From an uncultured Limimonas sp. (lineage in GTDB: Bacteria; Pseudomonadota; Alphaproteobacteria; Kiloniellales; Rhodovibrionaceae), in assembly GCA_913055855.1 (NCBI GenBank), contig CAJXKW010000010.1, positions 1-42,325 of the forward strand: a stretch of DNA of 42,325 bases. The letters are read 5' to 3'. The notes beneath the pieces are model-generated. The model was given only the letters and a program-made list of their open reading frames with translations, did no database searches and was not told the DNA's origin. Shown here one piece after another: positions 35,318 to 42,325 of this stretch (the stretch's first letter is position 1; each line of letters opens with the position of its first letter). The position numbers were made by a program, and so were the translations under genes.

Positions 35318-36715
35318 GTGACGATTGGGGAGGACCTCACCGCCGGAAGCCGCGGGCTCCTGCTGACAGACCTGTATCAGCTCAACATGATGCAGGCATA
35401 CCTTGATTCCGGTTATACGGGAAGCGCGACGTTCGAATTTTTTGTACGTAAGCTCCCGAAAACGCGCAACTTTCTGATCGCAGCCGGGCTGGAGCCGCTC
35501 ATCGGATTTCTGGAGGGCGCGCGCTTCGCGCCTGAAGAGCTGGCGTGGCTGCGCGAAACCGGGCAGTTTCGTAAAGAATTCGTCGATTATTTGAGCGAGC
35601 TGCGCTTCGACGGTGATATCGACGCCGTGCCCGAGGGGACGGTCGTGTTCGGTAACGAACCCATCCTCCGCGTGACCGCGCCGCTGCCGTTGGCGCAGCT
35701 CATCGAGACCCGGCTGATCAACCTCATGCAGATCAGTTGCCTGGTTGCCAGCAAGGCGGCGCGCATGGTGCTCGCCGCGCCGGCGGATACGCGCCTGGTC
35801 GACTTCGGGCTGCGCCGGGCGCACGGCGGCGAGGCCGGGCTGCTGGCCGCGCGGGCGGCCTATCTGGCGGGCTTTGCCGCGACGGCGACGGTCCCGGCGG
35901 CACGCCTGTGGGGGATTCCCATCCTTGGGACCATGGCGCACGCCTATATCGAGGCGCACGTCGACGAGCTGGCCGCGTTCCGCAGCTTCGCGCGCTCGCG
36001 CCCCGATCAGACGGTGATGCTGATCGACACCTACGACACGGCGGAGGGCGCGCGCAACGTGGTGCGCCTCGCGCCGGAGCTCGCGGCCGAGGGAATTGGC
36101 ATCAAGGGCGTGCGCATCGATAGCGGCGACCTCGAAAGCGAGGCGCGGCGGGTGCGCGCCATCCTGGACGCGGGCGGCCTTACCGATACGGGAATCTTCG
36201 TCAGCGGCGGCCTGGACGAGTGGGAACTGGACCGCCTGCGGCGGAATGGCGCCCCCATAACGGGATTCGGTGTTGGGACCGCCCTGACCACCTCGGAAGA
36301 TGCCCCCGCGCTGGACTGTGCCTACAAGCTGCAGGAATACGATGGGCGGCTGTGCCGCAAGCTCTCCGCCGGCAAGGCGACCTGGCCCGGGCGCAAGCAG
36401 GTCTGGCGGAGCTACGACGACGCCGGGACCATGGCCGGCGACGTCCTGGGCGGGGCCGACGAATCCCACGCGGGCGAGCCGCTGCTGCAGCCGGTTCTGC
36501 GCGCGGGCGAGCGCGTGGACGGGATTCCCGATATCGAGGCCGTGCGCGCCCACACAGCGCGTCAGCTCGCGGCGCTTCCGGCCGAGCGGCGCGGCCTGTC
36601 GCCGGCCGCCGGCAGCTTCCCCGTGACCGTCTCGGAGTCCCTTCAGGCCACCGCGGACGCGCTCGCCACGGAGATCGCCGAACGCAACCGGCGCGCGGCC
36701 GAGCGTCTGTCCTGA
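35318..36715 (+). CDS. pncB: Nicotinate phosphoribosyltransferase (GTG start proposed)
   Basis: LLLTDLYQLNMMQAYLDSGYTGSATFEFFVRKLPKTRNFLIAAGL...FGLRRAHG...GVRIDSGDL...ISGGLDE-like VSGGLDEWELDRL. Confidence 0.92.
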   Translation: MTIGEDLTAGSRGLLLTDLYQLNMMQAYLDSGYTGSATFEFFVRKLPKTRNFLIAAGLEPLIGFLEGARFAPEELAWLRETGQFRKEFVDYLSELRFDGDIDAVPEGTVVFGNEPILRVTAPLPLAQLIETRLINLMQISCLVASKAARMVLAAPADTRLVDFGLRRAHGGEAGLLAARAAYLAGFAATATVPAARLWGIPILGTMAHAYIEAHVDELAAFRSFARSRPDQTVMLIDTYDTAEGARNVVRLAPELAAEGIGIKGVRIDSGDLESEARRVRAILDAGGLTDTGIFVSGGLDEWELDRLRRNGAPITGFGVGTALTTSEDAPALDCAYKLQEYDGRLCRKLSAGKATWPGRKQVWRSYDDAGTMAGDVLGGADESHAGEPLLQPVLRAGERVDGIPDIEAVRAHTARQLAALPAERRGLSPAAGSFPVTVSESLQATADALATEIAERNRRAAERLS

Positions 36716-36835
36716 GGCCGGGGTTGCAGGCCTTGCGCGAAAAGGTGATATAGATCGGAATGGGGAAGCCGTCATCGTCCTGTCACGGGCTGGCGGCCGG
36801 ATGACGTGCTTATCGCATTGCAGGAGGAATGGGAC

Positions 36836-37423
36836 ATGGCATCTGAAGCGCTCGATATTCCCATCGAGATCGCTTTCCACAACATGGAGCACTCCGATCA
36901 CATCGAGCAGCAGGTCCATCGGCAGGCGAAAAAGCTCGAGCGCTTCAAGGACACTATCATCGGCGTCCGCGTCGCCGTGGAAGCGGACCACAAGGGCAGC
37001 CAGTCCACCGACTTCTCCGTCAAGGTCGAGGTGAAGGTCCCGAAGTCCCTGATCGTGGGGCAGTCGCACGGGCGCCCGCATACGGCCGTCAACAATGCCG
37101 ACGCCTACGGTTTTATCCGCGACGCCTTCGACAACACGGTCCGGCGCGTGGAGAGCTACATCAAGAAGCACTTCGAGCCCACCAAGACGCCAGTGGGTGA
37201 AAAGCGTCAGGCGCGCGTCACCCGCCTGGATACCGAGCGCGGCACCGGGATGCTGGAAACTGAGACCGGGCAGAGCCTGTTCTTCCAGGCCGGCGCGGTG
37301 AAGGGCGAGGACATCGGCAGCCTCGCCGTGGGCACCATCGTCAGCTACACCGTGGCCAAGGCCGAGGGCGCCTATGGCCCGGAAGCCGAAACGGTCACGC
37401 GCGTGGTGGGCGGCCGGAGCTGA
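36836..37423 (+). CDS. HPF/RaiA-like S30AE ribosome-associated protein with C-terminal cold-shock-like domain
   Basis: IPIEIAFHNMEHSDHIEQQVHRQAKKLERFKDTIIGVRVAVE...; C-terminus ARVTRLDTERGTGMLETETGQSLFFQAGAVKGEDIGSLAVGTIVSYTV. Confidence 0.8.
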   Translation: MASEALDIPIEIAFHNMEHSDHIEQQVHRQAKKLERFKDTIIGVRVAVEADHKGSQSTDFSVKVEVKVPKSLIVGQSHGRPHTAVNNADAYGFIRDAFDNTVRRVESYIKKHFEPTKTPVGEKRQARVTRLDTERGTGMLETETGQSLFFQAGAVKGEDIGSLAVGTIVSYTVAKAEGAYGPEAETVTRVVGGRS

Positions 37424-37985
37424 GCCCGGCTGTTGCGCCAAGGGCCGCGCCGGGCGCCAGCCATACCGGCAGGGCGCCCGCCGCCGCGGCCGCGTGGGCG
37501 TCCAGTGCGGTGAGCGCGCGGCGCAGGTCCGCGGGCAGCAGGCCGAAGCAGAGCGCCGCGCGTGCGCGCCGGAAATAGCGGTCGGCCTTGGCCGCATTGC
37601 GGCTAACGCCGTACGGGTTCGTCGCCCGCGCCTTGACCCCAGCGGCAGCCAGCTTGATCAGCCCGCCCAGAATCAGACCGCTCTCGCTGTTGCGGGGATA
37701 GCCCCGCCACAAGTCTTCCCAGGCCTCGTGCGCTTCCCAGGAAAAACCGGCGTTGAACAGATCGACGCCGTAGAGAAAGGCGGTACAGTCGCGCCATGCG
37801 GTCGGATCGACAGCCGCTACGGCAGTCGGCGGCAGGCGCACGCCATGGCCATCGGGATCCCGCTCGGGATGCGGCGTTCGCCCGGGCACATGGGTGTAGG
37901 GCGGCAGTGGCCGGTCCGGACAGTACCGGCCGAGCAGCAGGCCCGTCGACGCCGCCGGGGCGCCGTTACCGCCCCGGTCGGTCAT
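37395..37985 (-). CDS. DUF309 family protein
   Basis: YGVDLFNAGFSWEAHEAWEDLWRGYPRNSESGLILGGLIKLAAAGVKA. Confidence 0.8.
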   Translation of the reverse strand: MTDRGGNGAPAASTGLLLGRYCPDRPLPPYTHVPGRTPHPERDPDGHGVRLPPTAVAAVDPTAWRDCTAFLYGVDLFNAGFSWEAHEAWEDLWRGYPRNSESGLILGGLIKLAAAGVKARATNPYGVSRNAAKADRYFRRARAALCFGLLPADLRRALTALDAHAAAAAGALPVWLAPGAALGATAGLSSGRPPRA

Positions 37986-38022
37986 CGCGGATCGCGGGCA
38001 CGCGCAGACGAGCTGCGGGGCG

Positions 38023-39282
<1,260 letters not shown>

Positions 39283-39465
39283 GGCTCCTCGGGTGTCTCT
39301 ATGTCATCCGGTTAGGTTGCCGGGAATCATAGCCATGCACAACCCCCCGAGCGCAAGGGGCGCACTGGCCATCCCCATCCGACCCTGATATGAGCAGTTG
39401 CGCACGCCCGCCAAGGGGGTGGGACGGTGAGAAATTGCGCGCGAAAGGACGAAACCGGAACAGTC

Positions 39466-39849
39466 ATGCGTCCGTTGAGCCATGAAGCCGCCGCCGCCTT
39501 CGCCGACGGCCTCGCCTATGATGCGCGCGGCCTCGTGCCCGCGGTGGCGCAGCAGCACGACACCGGCGAGGTGCTCATGCTTGCCTGGATGAACCGCGAC
39601 GCGGTGGTTGAGACGCTGACGACGGGGCGCGTGACCTACTACTCGCGCTCCCGCGCGACGCTCTGGCGCAAGGGGGAGACCTCGGGCAACACCCAGCGTC
39701 TGGTCGAATTGCGCATGGACTGCGATGCGGACACCCTTCTGGTGCGCCTCGATCAGACCGGCCCGGCCTGCCACACCGGCCGGCGGAGCTGCTTTTACCG
39801 GGCGGCGGACGAGGCCGGGCCGGTGGCCGTGGAGCCGGCGCCGGAGTGA
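39466..39849 (+). CDS. hisI: Phosphoribosyl-AMP cyclohydrolase
   Basis: GLVPAVAQQHDTGEVLMLAWMNRDAVVETLTTGRVTYYSRSRATLWRKGETSGNTQRLVELRMDCDADTLLVRLDQTGPACHTGRRSCFY. Confidence 0.95.
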   Translation: MRPLSHEAAAAFADGLAYDARGLVPAVAQQHDTGEVLMLAWMNRDAVVETLTTGRVTYYSRSRATLWRKGETSGNTQRLVELRMDCDADTLLVRLDQTGPACHTGRRSCFYRAADEAGPVAVEPAPE

Positions 39850-39906
39850 ACGCGCGGTTGCCGAGTCGCCTCGGCAGGCGGGCGGCATGCGCCGTTCGGC
39901 CTTGGC

Positions 39907-40662
39907 TCAGCTTGCCGGCTCGCCTTTGCTGTCCGCGATCACCGCGTTGAGCGCTTTGCGCACCGCCTTGGCCTTGGGGTGGCCAGGCTGGAAGCAAACG
40001 TACAGGCCGTTCCGGGTCAACGGCGTCTCGTCGAATTTCACCTTGTCCGTAAGGTTTGGCACCTGCGTGTCGAGCAGGTGTTGGAGCACCTTCTTGTCGA
40101 TCACGGCGGCGTCGATGCGGCCGCCCGCAACCTTTCTGATGTTCAAGATGTCGCTACTCACCCCCTGTGTCGTTAACTTGCCTGCCTTCATGGCCGCGTC
40201 GAACGGGCCGTTGTCGTTGGCGTAGCCGCTGACGACGCCGATGGTGTAGGCCTTGAGATCGGGCAGGACCTGTGACCAGGACAGGTTGTCGCTGGCCTGT
40301 TCGACGAAGCCGACCACGCTGGTGTCGAACTGCTTCGACCACAGGCAGTTCTTGTCCTCACGGTAATACTCCGGGAAGTAGCCGACGTACGCGTCGCGTT
40401 CGAGGCCATAGCGCATGGCGCGTTTCCAGGGCAGGAAATTGACCTCGAGATCGTAGCCCGCGCGCTTGAGCAGCCCGCGCAGCTTGGCGGTGTTCGAGCC
40501 GCCTTTCTCGAGGTCGGGCCCGTTGTAGGGCGGCCAACTCAACGATGTCAGCTTGACCGTCTCGTCCGCGTGTGCCGGCGTCGCCAGCACGGCAAGCCCC
40601 GTCATCGCCGCCATAATGGCCGTGCGCGCTGGGATTCGCTGTAGCATTTTTACCTCTATCAT
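39907..40662 (-). CDS. Periplasmic family 3-type substrate-binding protein
   Basis: Signal peptide; LTSLSWPPYNGPDLEKGGSNTAKLRGLLKRAGYDLEVNFLPWKRAMRYG. Confidence 0.85.
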   Translation of the reverse strand: MIEVKMLQRIPARTAIMAAMTGLAVLATPAHADETVKLTSLSWPPYNGPDLEKGGSNTAKLRGLLKRAGYDLEVNFLPWKRAMRYGLERDAYVGYFPEYYREDKNCLWSKQFDTSVVGFVEQASDNLSWSQVLPDLKAYTIGVVSGYANDNGPFDAAMKAGKLTTQGVSSDILNIRKVAGGRIDAAVIDKKVLQHLLDTQVPNLTDKVKFDETPLTRNGLYVCFQPGHPKAKAVRKALNAVIADSKGEPAS

Positions 40663-40964
40663 GTGAATGCGGAAGGGTTGCGTTTACGGCTTTCGGGGGA
40701 AATGCTAACGAATGTTTGTTACGGACGTTTGAAGCATATTTAGATGACCTGAGGATATCTGCCGAATTCGGCAGCGGGATAAACCGGAATCCGCTTGTTC
40801 GGCGGCGCGCGGCGCTGGACGCGTGTGGATGTCGAGGTTGGACTGGATTGTCCCGGATACCTGTTTGGGGTCGGAGATCGTCCGTACCAGGGGGTGGCTG
40901 CCGTCGCGCTGTTGTTCTGGACAGCCCGACGGCTAATTCGAGCATCGTCGAACATAGCTGGTGA

Positions 40965-42325
40965 GTGCCGCTCGTTTTGTCGTTCCCTTCTTTTTCCGCC
41001 GGTCCGGCTGGCCGGCGCGTGTTGGTCGCCGCGGCCGTGGCCAGCACGTGGCTCGGCGTCGTCGCCGTCATGGCCGCACTCCTCGCCGGCGACGGCGTGA
41101 GCGCGCTGGATGGCCTGATGCTGCTCGCCTTCGCGGGAAGCACGCCCATGGTCGCGCTCGGCTTCTGGAATGCGGCGATCGGCAGCGTTCTCCTCGCCCG
41201 GCACCGCGATCCGGCGGGCGCGGTCATGCCGCTGCGGCGCGACGGCGCGCTGGCGCCGGGCGAGCGCGTGGCGCTGGTGATGCCGGTCTACAATGAAGAC
41301 CCCGAGCAGGTGTTCCGGCACCTGGGCGCGACTGCGCACGATCTCGACCGGACCGGTCTGGCCGGCCGGTTCGACGTGGTGCTGCTCTCGGACACCACGG
41401 ACCCGGCGATCCGGGCTGCCGAGGACCGATACATGGCGGCCTGGCGTGCGCTGGACCGCGATCCGGATCGGCTCACGCTGCGCCGCCGGCAGGCACGCGC
41501 GGGTTTCAAGGCGGGCAACATCCGCGCCTTCGTCGACGCGCCGGAGAGCCAAGCGTACACGTACATGGTGGTCCTGGACGCGGACAGCGTGATGCGCGGC
41601 CCGGCCATCGAACGGCTCGTGGGCACGCTCGCCGCCAATCCTGGCGTGGGGATCGTCCAGGCGCTTGCCGTGGGGTTGCCCGCGCAATCGGCGTTCGCGC
41701 GCATCTTCCAGTTCGGCATGCGCCACGGCATGCTCCCCCACACCCTTGGCGCGGCGTGGTGGCACGGCGACGCCGGGCCGTATTGGGGGCACAACGCGGC
41801 CCTGCGCATGACCGCCTTTCGCGCCGCCTGTCGCCTGCCCACGCTGCCCGGCCGGTCGCCGCTGGCCGGCGCGATCCTCAGCCACGACCAGGTGGAAGCG
41901 GCGCAGATGCGCGCGCACGGCTACGGGGTGCGCGTGCTTGCGCTCGAGGACGGCAGTTACGAGGCCAATCCGCCCACGCTGCCCGATTTCATCAAGCGTG
42001 ACCTGCGCTGGTGCCAGGGGAACCTGCAGTATCTTAAGCTGCTTGCCCGGCCCGGCTTCCGGTTCATGGGGCGGCTCCAGCTCACCCAGGCGGTGGGGAT
42101 GTACCTGGCCGCGCCGTGCTGGCTCGCCTTCGTCGTGCTGGGCGTGCTCCAGCTCAGTCTCCCCGCAACGGCCGCGACGGCGCCCCTGCTGGACGGTTCT
42201 GGTGTGGCGCTGCCGCAGGCCGCCTGGGGCGTGGGGCTGCTTGCCACGATGCTGGGCATGACGTTTGCCCCCAAGCTGCTGGGGTATGCGCACGCCCTTC
42301 TGGACCGCGGGCGTCGGCGCGCCTT
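40965..42325 (+). CDS. opgH: Glucans biosynthesis glucosyltransferase H (OpgH/MdoH), GTG start proposed, truncated by the window end
   Basis: Manual translation (absent from ORF track, no stop in window): VALVMPVYNEDPEQVFRHL...FDVVLLSDTTDPAIRAAE...QARAGFKAGNIRAFV...MVVLDADSVM...GPYWGHNAALR...LSHDQVEAAQMR...RDLRWCQGNLQYLKLL. Confidence 0.92.
   Translation, partial: MPLVLSFPSFSAGPAGRRVLVAAAVASTWLGVVAVMAALLAGDGVSALDGLMLLAFAGSTPMVALGFWNAAIGSVLLARHRDPAGAVMPLRRDGALAPGERVALVMPVYNEDPEQVFRHLGATAHDLDRTGLAGRFDVVLLSDTTDPAIRAAEDRYMAAWRALDRDPDRLTLRRRQARAGFKAGNIRAFVDAPESQAYTYMVVLDADSVMRGPAIERLVGTLAANPGVGIVQALAVGLPAQSAFARIFQFGMRHGMLPHTLGAAWWHGDAGPYWGHNAALRMTAFRAACRLPTLPGRSPLAGAILSHDQVEAAQMRAHGYGVRVLALEDGSYEANPPTLPDFIKRDLRWCQGNLQYLKLLARPGFRFMGRLQLTQAVGMYLAAPCWLAFVVLGVLQLSLPATAATAPLLDGSGVALPQAAWGVGLLATMLGMTFAPKLLGYAHALLDRGRRRA

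Overview
High-GC proteobacterial chromosome segment, probably alphaproteobacterial (inferred from a MucR/Ros regulator, CDH-thioesterase fusion and gene mix). Left edge (1-~1105): remains of a tRNA-targeted mobile element, with the 3' half of a tRNA-Arg(ACG) ending in CCA, repeated motifs resembling integrase arm sites, and a MerR/AlpA/Xis-like ORF broken by one in-frame TGA. This abuts a cyclic-nucleotide-binding ORF with no recognisable N-terminal region, which converges on a PAS/class III nucleotidyl cyclase and its coupled molybdopterin-domain partner. The core (4.2-21.8 kb) is a quaternary-amine/cationic amino acid island: polar amino-acid ABC transporter, PuuC/KauB-like aldehyde dehydrogenase, acyl-CoA dehydrogenase, NDP-forming acyl-CoA ligase, CaiD-like hydratase, carnitine dehydrogenase-thioesterase fusion, BKACE (CdhC-like), CdhR-like regulator, ProX/CaiX-like binding protein, AruH/AruI-like transaminase and decarboxylase, and a TetR/BetI-like regulator. 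A palindrome TGAACGCGCGTTCA beside the TetR gene has a related site just upstream of the ABC/CoA operon, suggesting one regulon. The most interesting hypothesis is that AruHI, the ALDH and the CoA module form one route for a cationic amino acid (trimethyllysine- or arginine-like) feeding onium acids into a CoA pathway next to carnitine breakdown. The right part carries Sel1, YjbQ, Do-type protease, a partial MSH/type IV pilus-like set (secretin, MshN-like, MshM-like, PilT-like), an M50-CBS protease, YdcF-like, MucR, a 111-nt long imperfect hairpin (candidate ncRNA or MITE/REP), pncB, an HPF-like protein with extra C-terminal domain, DUF309, clpX, hisI, an SBP and a truncated opgH running off the window end. 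All functional calls are from reading translations; no database search was run.
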